This document shows, in pieces, positions 57,157 to 64,000 of a DNA stretch of 64,000 nucleotides. The notes below the pieces were generated by a model. The model did not search any database. It had not been told where the DNA came from and saw nothing but the letters and a program-made list of their open reading frames with translations. The stretch's first letter is position 1. The number at the start of each line of letters is the position of its first letter. This DNA comes from Flavobacteriales bacterium (GTDB taxonomy: Bacteria; Bacteroidota; Bacteroidia; Flavobacteriales_D; Crocinitomicaceae), in contig CANITF010000001.1 of assembly GCA_947470515.1 (NCBI GenBank), positions 1-64,000 on the forward strand, given 5' to 3'. The position numbers and the translations under genes were made by a program.

Positions 57157-58659
57157 ATGAAGAATTTAATCGTAGTATTTTTTCTTGGATTAGTTGGAAA
57201 CTTAGCGTTTACTCAAACTCCTGCACATCTTGTTAAACCAAGCGATACGTTAAGTAAAGATGCATTTATAAATACGGTAGAACAGAGTTTAAAACTATTC
57301 CTAGCGGATTATGTAAATCAAAATAATTACGATTCAATTATCAACGCATTGAACTACGAGCAAGGAGATAATCCACAGTTTTCCGATGAAGTGTATTGTG
57401 AACGATTAGAATCGATGAATGAAATTAGTCCTTTTCATTTGGACTGCAATGCAACTACACTTTCTACAATTAAGTTTTTTGCTCAAAACAGAAGAGGTTT
57501 TGCTCGAATTGTTTTAGGACGTTCAACGCTATTCTTCGATATGTTTGAAGAAAAATTAGCGGAATATGGTTTACCGATTGAATTGAAATATTTATCGGTT
57601 ATTGAAAGTGGTTTACGTCCACAAGTTAAATCGCGCGCAGGTGCTTTAGGTTTATGGCAATTCATGTACAGAACAGGACTTTATTTTGGATTGAAAGAAA
57701 ATTCATACATCGATGAACGAATGGACCCTGTGTTGGCTACTGACGCTGCATGCAGATATTTGAGACAATTATACGGAATTTACGGAGATTGGAATTTGGC
57801 TCTTGCAGCTTATAATGCTGGTCCGGGAAATGTAAACCATGCCATTCGCCGTTCAGGAAACAAAACAACTTATTGGGAGGTCCGGCCATTTTTACCAACT
57901 GAAACTCAAGGATATGTGCCAAACTTTATTGCTGCTGCTTACTTGTTGACCTACCACGCAGAACATAATATCGTTCCAATGGATGTGCAACTACATTACG
58001 CACAATTAGATACAATGTGTTTGTCGGGAGGTGTTCATATGGCAACAATTTCGACGTTATTAAATTGGCCGGTTGAAGATATTAAAACATTAAATCCTGT
58101 TTATAAAACAACCTATATTCCTTATACAAAGCCGAATCAATGTATTTCAGGGCCACTTGAAAAAATTGGTCTTTTGGTAAGTTTAGAAGATGATTTATAT
58201 GAATTAGAGAAAAAAACATACGCAACGGCAACTGTTGTAAACCCAAAACCACTAATTCTCGAGGAAGTAATTGTTGAAACGCCAGACTCTCTTGGGGGAA
58301 AACCACCTGTTTTGCAATCGTATATATACCACAAGGTAAAGACGGGAGAAACACTTGGCACTGTTGCTACTAAATATGGCGTTTCTGTTGAGCAAATTAT
58401 GGAATGGAATGCCCTTCGAACAACCAATATTTATGTTGGACAACGTTTGCAATTGAAAAGCGGTTCCGGAGGAACAACCCAAACCCAAACTCCAGTTACT
58501 CAAACAGCGCCGGTGAAGAAATATTATTCTGTTAAATCAGGTGATACATTTTCGAAAATCTCTCAACGACATGGTTTAACACAAACACAATTGTCAAAGT
58601 TAAATCCAGGGGTGAACATTAATAGATTAACAGTAGGTCAAAGATTAAGAGTGAAATAA
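57157..58659 (+). CDS. mltD: Membrane-bound lytic murein transglycosylase D-like, with LysM domains
   Basis: A periplasmic peptidoglycan-cleaving enzyme of 500 residues. A signal peptide (MKNLIVVFFLGLVGNLAF, then TQ) is followed by an SLT domain (about 130-280) with the catalytic Glu in SVIESGLRPQVKSRAGALGL and the substrate motifs GLWQFM and ALAAYNAGPGNVNHAI. Two LysM modules follow: about 387-432 (YHKVKTGETLGTVATKYGV) and about 454-500 (YYSVKSGDTFSKISQRHGL). No lipobox is seen, so it is probably soluble in the periplasm despite the family name. It is the third gene of the tatA operon. Confidence 0.93.
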   Translation: MKNLIVVFFLGLVGNLAFTQTPAHLVKPSDTLSKDAFINTVEQSLKLFLADYVNQNNYDSIINALNYEQGDNPQFSDEVYCERLESMNEISPFHLDCNATTLSTIKFFAQNRRGFARIVLGRSTLFFDMFEEKLAEYGLPIELKYLSVIESGLRPQVKSRAGALGLWQFMYRTGLYFGLKENSYIDERMDPVLATDAACRYLRQLYGIYGDWNLALAAYNAGPGNVNHAIRRSGNKTTYWEVRPFLPTETQGYVPNFIAAAYLLTYHAEHNIVPMDVQLHYAQLDTMCLSGGVHMATISTLLNWPVEDIKTLNPVYKTTYIPYTKPNQCISGPLEKIGLLVSLEDDLYELEKKTYATATVVNPKPLILEEVIVETPDSLGGKPPVLQSYIYHKVKTGETLGTVATKYGVSVEQIMEWNALRTTNIYVGQRLQLKSGSGGTTQTQTPVTQTAPVKKYYSVKSGDTFSKISQRHGLTQTQLSKLNPGVNINRLTVGQRLRVK

Positions 58660-58702
58660 CGTAGGGTTTTGCAACTCAATAACTAGAAGAACATCTCCAA
58701 TC

Positions 58703-59470
58703 ATGGCAATTTCTATTTCAGCAGTCATTATTACCTTCAATGAAGAACGAAATATTGAAAGGTGTATTCGTTCACTTCAAACTGTAGCTGATGAAATTAT
58801 TGTATTAGATTCTTTCTCAACCGATAAAACAGCTGAGATTTGTAAGAATCTTGGTGTTGAATTTATACAAAGAGAATGGGAAGGTTATGCAGCATCAAAG
58901 AATTATCTCAATCTACAAGCAAAATTTGAATATATTCTTTCCTTGGACGCCGATGAGGAAATTAGTGAAGCGTTAAGGTCGAGTATATTAAAAATTAAGG
59001 CTAATGATTTCAAGGGTTTGGGTAAAATCAACCGTTTAACAAATTACTGCGGAAAATGGATTCATCATTCTGGTTGGTATCCTGATTGGAAGATTAGACT
59101 ATTCCCAAAAGATCGTTGCCAATGGGTCGGAGATATCGTTCACGAAGAATTAGAAGTTCCTAATGGAATTGAGGAGTTCGATTTAAAAGGAGATTTGTTT
59201 CATTATTCGTACGTGAATTATGATCAACACAGGAAAAGAGCAGATCATTATTCGAGTTTGACGGCCCAAAAATATGTGAATCAAGGAAAAAAAGTTGGTG
59301 TATTATCGCCATATTTGTCATGTTTAGCGCGGTTTTTTTCCATGTATGTTATTAAGAAAGGTTTTTTAGACGGTTACGCTGGATTCAAAATCGCTCAAAT
59401 TAGTGGTTTATCCAATCAGTTCAAATACAAAGAAGTGAGGCGCTTAAACCAAGAAAAGATTAGAAAATGA
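58703..59470 (+). CDS. Glycosyltransferase family 2 protein (WaaE/KdtX-like)
   Basis: A 255-residue cytoplasmic GT-A-type glycosyltransferase. The N-terminus ISAVIITFNEERNIERCI and DEIIVLDSFSTDKT is the nucleotide-sugar-binding start of family 2, and SLDADEEIS contains the metal-binding DxD-like motif. WVGDIVHEELEV and HYSYVNYDQHRKRADHY match the LPS core glucosyltransferase WaaE/KdtX subgroup. It overlaps the following family 9 gene by 4 bp (ATGA), so the two act together, probably on LPS core or a related surface glycan. The specific sugar is not known. Confidence 0.92.
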   Translation: MAISISAVIITFNEERNIERCIRSLQTVADEIIVLDSFSTDKTAEICKNLGVEFIQREWEGYAASKNYLNLQAKFEYILSLDADEEISEALRSSILKIKANDFKGLGKINRLTNYCGKWIHHSGWYPDWKIRLFPKDRCQWVGDIVHEELEVPNGIEEFDLKGDLFHYSYVNYDQHRKRADHYSSLTAQKYVNQGKKVGVLSPYLSCLARFFSMYVIKKGFLDGYAGFKIAQISGLSNQFKYKEVRRLNQEKIRK

Positions 59471-60459
59471 GAATTATAATATCAAGAACGGATAGCATTG
59501 GCGATGTTATGTTGACTTTACCTATGTGCGTTTGGCTAAAGAACAACATTCCAAATGCCACGCTCATCTTCTTAGGAAGGGGATATACGCAAGCAATTGT
59601 AGCTTGTTTTTCTGTTGTTGATGAATTTATTGATTGGAAATCCATTGAAAATTTGCCGACATCTCAACGATCAGAAACCTTAAAGGAATTAAAAGCCGAT
59701 GCAATTATTCATGTCTTTCCAAATAAAGATATTGCTGCTTTGGCCAAAAAGGCGAGAATTCCAATGAGAATCGGAACTTCTCATCGAAGTTTCCATTTAT
59801 TATCGTGTTCACATCGCTTAAATTTTTCACGTAAGAATTCAGCACTGCATGAATCACAATTGAACTTTGAGTTGCTGAAACCATTGGGTTTGACGGCAAT
59901 TCCCTCAATGGAAGAAGTGATGAGCATGACAAGCGCTTTTAAAGTGGAGCAGTGTGCTTTGCCTGATAATCTTGCTGGTTTATTGGAAAAGAACAACAAA
60001 ACGGTTGTATTGCACCCTAAATCACAAGGAAGTGCTTTGGAATGGCCTTTGGAATCCTATTTGAAATTGGCAAATGAATTGGTGGCAAAAGGATATACGG
60101 TTTATTTTACTGGAACCGAACAAGAAGGTGATTTATTTCGTTCAAGTTTGCCTATCAACGACAATATTATTGATTTAACGGGTAAATTATCTCTCAAAGA
60201 ATTGATCTACTTTATTTCTCAAGTGAAAAATTTGGTAGCGTGCTCTACGGGTCCTTTGCATATCGCAGGATTTTTAGGCGTACGAGCAATTGGGCTTTTT
60301 TCGCCAAGAAAACCAATTCATCCTGGAAGATGGCAACCAATAGGTACAAATGTACGCGTTTTGGTATTTGATCCAAATTGTCCTATTTGTAAACGTAAGA
60401 AAAGCTGTCAATGCATTCAAGAAATTTCTGTTGATCGTGTTCTCGCGGAAATTGAGTAA
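59467..60459 (+). CDS. Glycosyltransferase family 9 (heptosyltransferase-like) protein
   Basis: A 330-residue GT-B glycosyltransferase of the ADP-heptose:LPS heptosyltransferase family. It starts MRIIISRTDSIGDVMLTLPM, the family's acceptor-side motif, and has the donor-binding region VLHPKSQGSALEWPLESYLK, LTGKLSLKELIYFISQVKNL and ACSTGPLHIAGFLGVRAIGL. The C-terminal Cys-rich turn CPICKRKKSCQC is common in Bacteroidota members. It overlaps the upstream family 2 glycosyltransferase gene by 4 bp. LPS core or similar glycan assembly is the likely role; the donor sugar is inferred from the family only. Confidence 0.93.
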   Translation: MRIIISRTDSIGDVMLTLPMCVWLKNNIPNATLIFLGRGYTQAIVACFSVVDEFIDWKSIENLPTSQRSETLKELKADAIIHVFPNKDIAALAKKARIPMRIGTSHRSFHLLSCSHRLNFSRKNSALHESQLNFELLKPLGLTAIPSMEEVMSMTSAFKVEQCALPDNLAGLLEKNNKTVVLHPKSQGSALEWPLESYLKLANELVAKGYTVYFTGTEQEGDLFRSSLPINDNIIDLTGKLSLKELIYFISQVKNLVACSTGPLHIAGFLGVRAIGLFSPRKPIHPGRWQPIGTNVRVLVFDPNCPICKRKKSCQCIQEISVDRVLAEIE

Positions 60460-60466
60460 TTGAGCT

Positions 60467-61282
60467 ATTAAACCACTTTTTCAACATATCGTTTATTCAA
60501 ATTATTTAGTTGGATTTTCTGCATTTTCTCTTTCGGCAGGAACTGCATTTAATTATGGAATAGAAAAATGGTGGTTATATGGGTTAACCTGTTTTTGTGC
60601 TATTCTTTCCGTATACAATTTTCAACGTTTATACAAAGCAAAAAAAAGTGACCATCTCACTCCTTGGTTAATTTGGGTAAAAGAACATTCGTTTTATTTG
60701 AAAAGCTTAGTTGGAATTTCTAGCGTTATTGGATTCAGCTCTTTTCTGCTCTTATTTGGGAAATTTGAAATCATTCCATTGATACTTTTAGCCGGTATTG
60801 TTAGCTTGATTTATGTTGTTCCTTTTCGAAAAAAAAGCCTACGAGAAATTGCCTATTTAAAATCTCCATTAATTGCTTTTGTTTGGACCACAATCATAAT
60901 TGCTTTTCCGTGGGTGAATGAATATGGAATTAGTTCAACAATTTTTCCCGAACTACTAGCGTACTTTTATTATTTCGTAGCCTTGACAATTGCTTTCGAT
61001 ATCCGTGATTTGGAACATGATTTCTCAACCCAAAAAACAACTCCTCAAGTGGTTGGAATCACCCGTACAAAAGTATTTTCAGGTGTGTTAATTTTACTTT
61101 TTATCCTGATTATCGCAATAATTAATCAAAACATGCGCTATAACTTTCTTTTTTACGGAGGGAGTCTGTTGTCTCTACTTTTAATTCTTGGAATCAACAA
61201 GCAAAGAAAAGAAGGATATTATGCTTTAATCGATGCTTCGATGATGGTTATTGGACTCTCCTATTTTCTATATAGACAATAG
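60467..61282 (+). CDS. Multi-pass membrane protein, UbiA-like, with no ATG/GTG/TTG start in its 5' part
   Basis: The 271-residue frame begins shortly after the family 9 gene. A conventional start is found only at the TTG at 60698, but the same frame upstream clearly codes: from 60467 it reads IKPLFQHIVYSNYLVGFSAF, a typical first membrane helix, and continues without a stop. The in-frame stop at 60461 limits the start to within two codons, and ATT at 60467 is the best candidate. Eight or nine helices and the conserved AFDIRDLEHDF, which resembles the second Asp-rich motif of UbiA-type prenyltransferases, are visible. The first Asp-rich motif is weak (VYNFQRLYKAKKSD). A UbiA-like or divergent role is possible. 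A sequencing slip at the 5' end is the alternative explanation. Confidence 0.7.
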   Translation: MKPLFQHIVYSNYLVGFSAFSLSAGTAFNYGIEKWWLYGLTCFCAILSVYNFQRLYKAKKSDHLTPWLIWVKEHSFYLKSLVGISSVIGFSSFLLLFGKFEIIPLILLAGIVSLIYVVPFRKKSLREIAYLKSPLIAFVWTTIIIAFPWVNEYGISSTIFPELLAYFYYFVALTIAFDIRDLEHDFSTQKTTPQVVGITRTKVFSGVLILLFILIIAIINQNMRYNFLFYGGSLLSLLLILGINKQRKEGYYALIDASMMVIGLSYFLYRQ

Positions 61283-61387
61283 ACAAAGGACTTAATGACA
61301 ATAGACTGATTCCCAAAAATCAAATAGCTTTTCGGTATTTCTGTCCTTTGTCTTTTGTCCTTTTGTCTTTCAGTCTTTTGTCCTTTC
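61273..61387. repeat. Purine/pyrimidine-arm intergenic element between convergent genes
   Basis: AGACAAAGGAC (61281-61291) pairs perfectly with GTCCTTTGTCT (61343-61353) across a centre containing GACTGATTCCC. The right arm continues with iterations of GTCTTTTGTCC (61351 to 61384). It overlaps the upstream stop codon and touches the radA stop, so it could act as a terminator for both genes. The layout resembles the elements at 42901 and 62757. Confidence 0.5.
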
Positions 61388-62747
61388 ACCCAAAAAGCGC
61401 CCTCACCACTTCATCAATCTTCCCACATTTCACCAACTCAATTTTGAAATTCTTTTGTTCAATTCCCTTGTTGTATTTTGAAATAATGATTTTTTCGAAG
61501 CCCAATTTTTCTGCTTCCGAGATACGTTGATCAATTCTGTTTACTGGTCGCACTTCGCCAGACAATCCAACTTCTGCAGATAGTGCAATGTTCTTTGGAA
61601 TCGGTAAATCAGCATTTGAAGATAAAACAGCCGCGACAACAGCTAAGTCAATTGCAGGATCATCGATTTTAATTCCTCCAGCTATATTTAAAAAGACGTC
61701 TTTTGCTCCTAATTTGAATCCACACCGCTTTTCCATTACGGCAAGCAACATGTTTAATCTTTTGCTGTCGAAACCCGTAGACGAGCGTTGAGGTGTTCCG
61801 TAGGCTGCCGAACTTACTAATGCTTGAACCTCCACCAAAATTGGGCGCATTCCTTCCAATGTTGCACCGATTGAAATACCACTCAGTGAATTATCTGTAT
61901 TCGTAATCAATATTTCAGAAGGATTTTCAACTTGTCTTAATCCTGTTCCAAGCATCTCATAGATTCCCAATTCATTCGTGCTTCCAAAACGATTTTTTAT
62001 GGAACGCAATAAACGATAAACGTGGTTGCGGTCTCCTTCAAACTGCAAAACAGCATCAACCATGTGTTCCAAAACTTTTGGTCCAGCCAATGATCCTTCT
62101 TTGGTGATGTGTCCAATTAAAAATACCGGAACACCCGTTTGTTTCGCATATCTCAATAATTGCGCAGTGCATTCCCGAACTTGCGAAATACTTCCAGGCG
62201 AACTTTCTATTTGGGTAGAATAAAGTGTTTGAATGGAATCAATAATCAAAAGCTGAGGGTGCGTTTCTTCAGCTTGCAAAAAGATATTTTGAATATTTGT
62301 TTCTGTAAGGATATAACATTGCTGATTGGTCAAGCCAATGCGTTCAGCACGCATTTTGATTTGTTGTTCACTTTCTTCTCCAGAAACATACAACACATTC
62401 AATTGATCTTCATCAACTGCCATTTGTAAGAGCAAGGTTGATTTCCCAATTCCGGGCTCGCCACCAAATAGAATCAAAGATCCTGGAACTAATCCCCCAC
62501 CTAAAACACGGTTCAATTCAGCGTCTTTTAAAAATATACGAACATGTTCTTGGTTTTCAATCGTATGAATCGCTTGAGGTTTAGAATTTCTTGTTGAGGA
62601 TGAAAAGGCAACAACAGAAGGAATATTTTTCTCAATAATTTCTTCTACAAATGTATTCCATTCCCCACATGATGGACATTTTCCCAACCATTTCGGGGTT
62701 TCATGCCCACAATTTTGACAGAAATATGCTGATTTTACTTTAGCCAT
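61386..62747 (-). CDS. radA: DNA repair protein RadA
   Basis: RadA (Sms) is a RecA-like ATPase that promotes branch migration in recombinational repair. The 453-residue protein has the N-terminal zinc finger CQNCGHETPKWLGKCPSCGE, Walker A in GGEPGIGKSTLLLQ, the RadA-specific KNRFGSTNE motif, and a C-terminal Lon-protease-like domain (SAEVGLSGEVRPVNRIDQR). I start at MAKVKSAYFCQNC; the 18 residues upstream in frame are not conserved. The gene is convergent with the UbiA-like gene. Confidence 0.96.
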   Translation of the reverse strand: MAKVKSAYFCQNCGHETPKWLGKCPSCGEWNTFVEEIIEKNIPSVVAFSSSTRNSKPQAIHTIENQEHVRIFLKDAELNRVLGGGLVPGSLILFGGEPGIGKSTLLLQMAVDEDQLNVLYVSGEESEQQIKMRAERIGLTNQQCYILTETNIQNIFLQAEETHPQLLIIDSIQTLYSTQIESSPGSISQVRECTAQLLRYAKQTGVPVFLIGHITKEGSLAGPKVLEHMVDAVLQFEGDRNHVYRLLRSIKNRFGSTNELGIYEMLGTGLRQVENPSEILITNTDNSLSGISIGATLEGMRPILVEVQALVSSAAYGTPQRSSTGFDSKRLNMLLAVMEKRCGFKLGAKDVFLNIAGGIKIDDPAIDLAVVAAVLSSNADLPIPKNIALSAEVGLSGEVRPVNRIDQRISEAEKLGFEKIIISKYNKGIEQKNFKIELVKCGKIDEVVRALFG

Positions 62748-62756
62748 TTTTAATCG

Positions 62757-62830
62757 ATTAGGTATAAAGGTAAAAGGAAAAAGTGTGATTCTTAGAATCA
62801 AATTACTTTTTACTTCTTCCTTTTTCCATT
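62757..62830. repeat. Dispersed palindromic intergenic element, copy 2
   Basis: On the minus strand the sequence reads AAGTAAAAAGTAATTTGATTC, then TAA, then GAATCACACTTTTTCC. It is an imperfect palindrome whose GATTC-TAA-GAATC centre is perfect. Both flanks match 42901-42945, which lacks the centre. The element sits immediately upstream of the radA start codon. Confidence 0.5.
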
Positions 62831-62849
62831 ATTTTTAAATTCAGTGCTT

Positions 62850-63078
62850 TTATCAAAACAACTTTAAAATGGCAACCTGAGATTTTAACTGCTGGCGGAA
62901 CTGACACAGCAGGTATTCAACGAATGACCGAAGGGGAATCTATCGCGGGTGCTGTGAGTATTCCAACCGTCATTTGCACCAAGTTATTGAGATGGCACAC
63001 AAAGATGATATTCAAGGAAGTATTGATTTATTAGTGGCTTGTGTGAGTGAATTGGATAAACATGATTGGCGTTTTTAA
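62850..63078 (+). pseudogene. 3' remnant of an M42-family metallo-aminopeptidase gene, frameshifted
   Basis: The frame reads PEILTAGGTDTAGIQRMTEG and then SIAGAVSIPT, the conserved C-terminal part of M42 (FrvX/glutamyl aminopeptidase) proteins. One base is missing after ATTCCAACC, so the frame shifts. In the +1 frame the match resumes (RHLHQVIEMAHKDDIQGSID, then LLVACVSELDKHDW) to the natural stop at 63076-63078. About 75 of some 350 codons remain and the 5' four-fifths are absent. There is no start codon. It is a dead remnant between radA and a TonB-dependent receptor gene. Confidence 0.85.
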
Positions 63079-63086
63079 GTAAACAA

Positions 63087-64000
63087 TCAAAAAGAAGCTC
63101 CAATACTTAAAAAAACAGTTCTTCCATTGCCAGGTAAAATGCCAGGTCCAGGATATCCCCCTGCCCTGCGAGTTGCATATTTTTCATCAGCAATATTATT
63201 TACTCCAGCTTTAACATTGTAACGCTCCATAAACTTATATGAAAGAGAAGCATCCATAACTTGGTATGCAGAAAGTTTACCTATAGTTCCTGTAGAATTA
63301 GGGGTTTCAGTATTTGCCGCATCTGTAAAGACATTCCCAACACAACTTAACTGAAATGTAGCTGAAAATCCTTTAATAGAATAAGTTGCACCAAAGCGGT
63401 GAATATACTGAGGTGCATTTTCAACACGTTTATTTTCAATTGATTTTGATGGGTCATTAACGATAGAGGGGTTATTCCATTTCACATAAGTTGCATTAAT
63501 GAATGAATTGGAAGCAAAAAGATTGAGGTTGCCAATTTTTGAATAGTTTGTGAAAATTTTTATCGGATTTATTTCAATATAAGATTCAACACCTTTGCTT
63601 ACGGAAGTGCCAATGTTTGTTTTGAATGGCACTCCATTTTGAGTGATTGTTCCAATTCTGTTTTCATAATTCAGATAAAATATACCTATGTCAAAGCTTA
63701 AATAACTTTTCACCGTACCTCTATAACCAAAGTCAGCATTAAAGCCACTAGCATCTTTTAAGGCTGGATCAATTATTTCTGTCGTTGCAGAAGGTGTAAG
63801 TTCCGAAAAAGTAACAGGTCGATAAGCCAAAGAATAGTTTGCATAAAGATTCGTCATTTCAGTTACTTTAAATTCACCACCTAATCCATAAAGTAAAATT
63901 TGACGTTCTTTTTTGTTTGCACCAATTGCACCAGTTGAAGAAGTATTGATGTATCCTTCACTTTGATTTTTAATATATTCAAAACGAATTCCTGGAACTA
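63087..64000 (-). CDS. TonB-dependent outer-membrane receptor, C-terminal part (runs off the window)
   Basis: The frame is open from the stop at 63087 to the window edge, so about 304 C-terminal residues are visible and the N-terminal plug is missing. Barrel strands of the TonB-dependent receptor family are clear: TNLYANYSLAYRPVTFSELT, ATYSIKGFSATFQLSCVGNV and VMDASLSYKFMERYNVKAGV, then NNIADEKYATRRAGGYPGPG. The last is the hallmark C-terminal NI-x-D-x-Y segment. The chain ends VFLSIGASF with the terminal Phe. The pattern fits FecA/ferric-siderophore-type receptors, but the substrate cannot be told from this fragment. The internal Met at 63857 is not the true start. Confidence 0.9.
   Translation of the reverse strand, partial: VPGIRFEYIKNQSEGYINTSSTGAIGANKKERQILLYGLGGEFKVTEMTNLYANYSLAYRPVTFSELTPSATTEIIDPALKDASGFNADFGYRGTVKSYLSFDIGIFYLNYENRIGTITQNGVPFKTNIGTSVSKGVESYIEINPIKIFTNYSKIGNLNLFASNSFINATYVKWNNPSIVNDPSKSIENKRVENAPQYIHRFGATYSIKGFSATFQLSCVGNVFTDAANTETPNSTGTIGKLSAYQVMDASLSYKFMERYNVKAGVNNIADEKYATRRAGGYPGPGILPGNGRTVFLSIGASF

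Noticed and set aside
1-64000. Search for tRNA, rRNA, insertion sequences, transposases and phage genes
   Set aside because: No convincing tRNA cloverleaf, rRNA segment or transposase was recognised by eye. A covariance-model scan would be decisive for small RNAs.

Overview
The window is about 64 kb of AT-rich DNA from a member of the Bacteroidota, most likely a Flavobacteriales/Crocinitomicaceae-type bacterium. The evidence is gene content and signals: several very large secreted proteins ending in type 9 secretion (T9SS) sorting domains of both type A and type B (gliding-motility-associated CHU_C), promoters of the TTG-N19-TAnnTTTG kind, a TonB-dependent receptor, an OmpP1/FadL channel, DUF3109, and a eukaryote-like NrdB/NrdA pair. 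I saw no rRNA, tRNA, CRISPR array or insertion sequence. The genus is inference.

Layout. 1-4.7 kb: a phosphate-selective-type porin, mnmE, and a membrane-bound TPR/class III nucleotide cyclase. 4.8-12.9 kb (minus strand): an acyltransferase and two paralogous LTD/Ig-like/CHU_C surface proteins. 13.0-15.9 kb: a small exported protein and a T9SS type A cargo. 16.0-19.5 kb: an accessory stretch with two chimeric gene remnants flanking an unrecognised multi-pass membrane protein. 19.5-27.1 kb (minus): a 2519-residue T9SS cargo. 27.3-31.7 kb: a tight cluster of a FadL-type channel, a lipoprotein resembling an SGNH hydrolase without its catalytic residues, a T9SS-secreted esterase and TspO. 32.0-42.3 kb: a 3423-residue adhesin with 33 SprB-type repeats.

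42.4-64 kb is mostly housekeeping: bacilliredoxin, a FAD oxidoreductase, ComF, nrdB-nrdA, a DUF4143 ATPase, DUF3109, the rimP-nusA-infB operon, tatA-gatA-mltD, two glycosyltransferases, a membrane protein with no standard start codon, radA, a frameshifted M42 peptidase remnant and the 3' end of a TonB-dependent receptor gene.

How the genes fit together: about 30 kb encodes T9SS cargo destined for the cell surface, and the acyltransferase and glycosyltransferases could contribute to the surface polysaccharide that such cargo is anchored to (inference). The repeat-rich part has undergone repeated duplication and deletion: at least three partial or chimeric gene copies are still readable in the gaps. 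The strongest leads are the FadL/pseudo-SGNH/esterase/TspO cluster, the co-duplicated acyltransferase plus LTD-CHU_C cassette, and a family of short palindromic intergenic elements.
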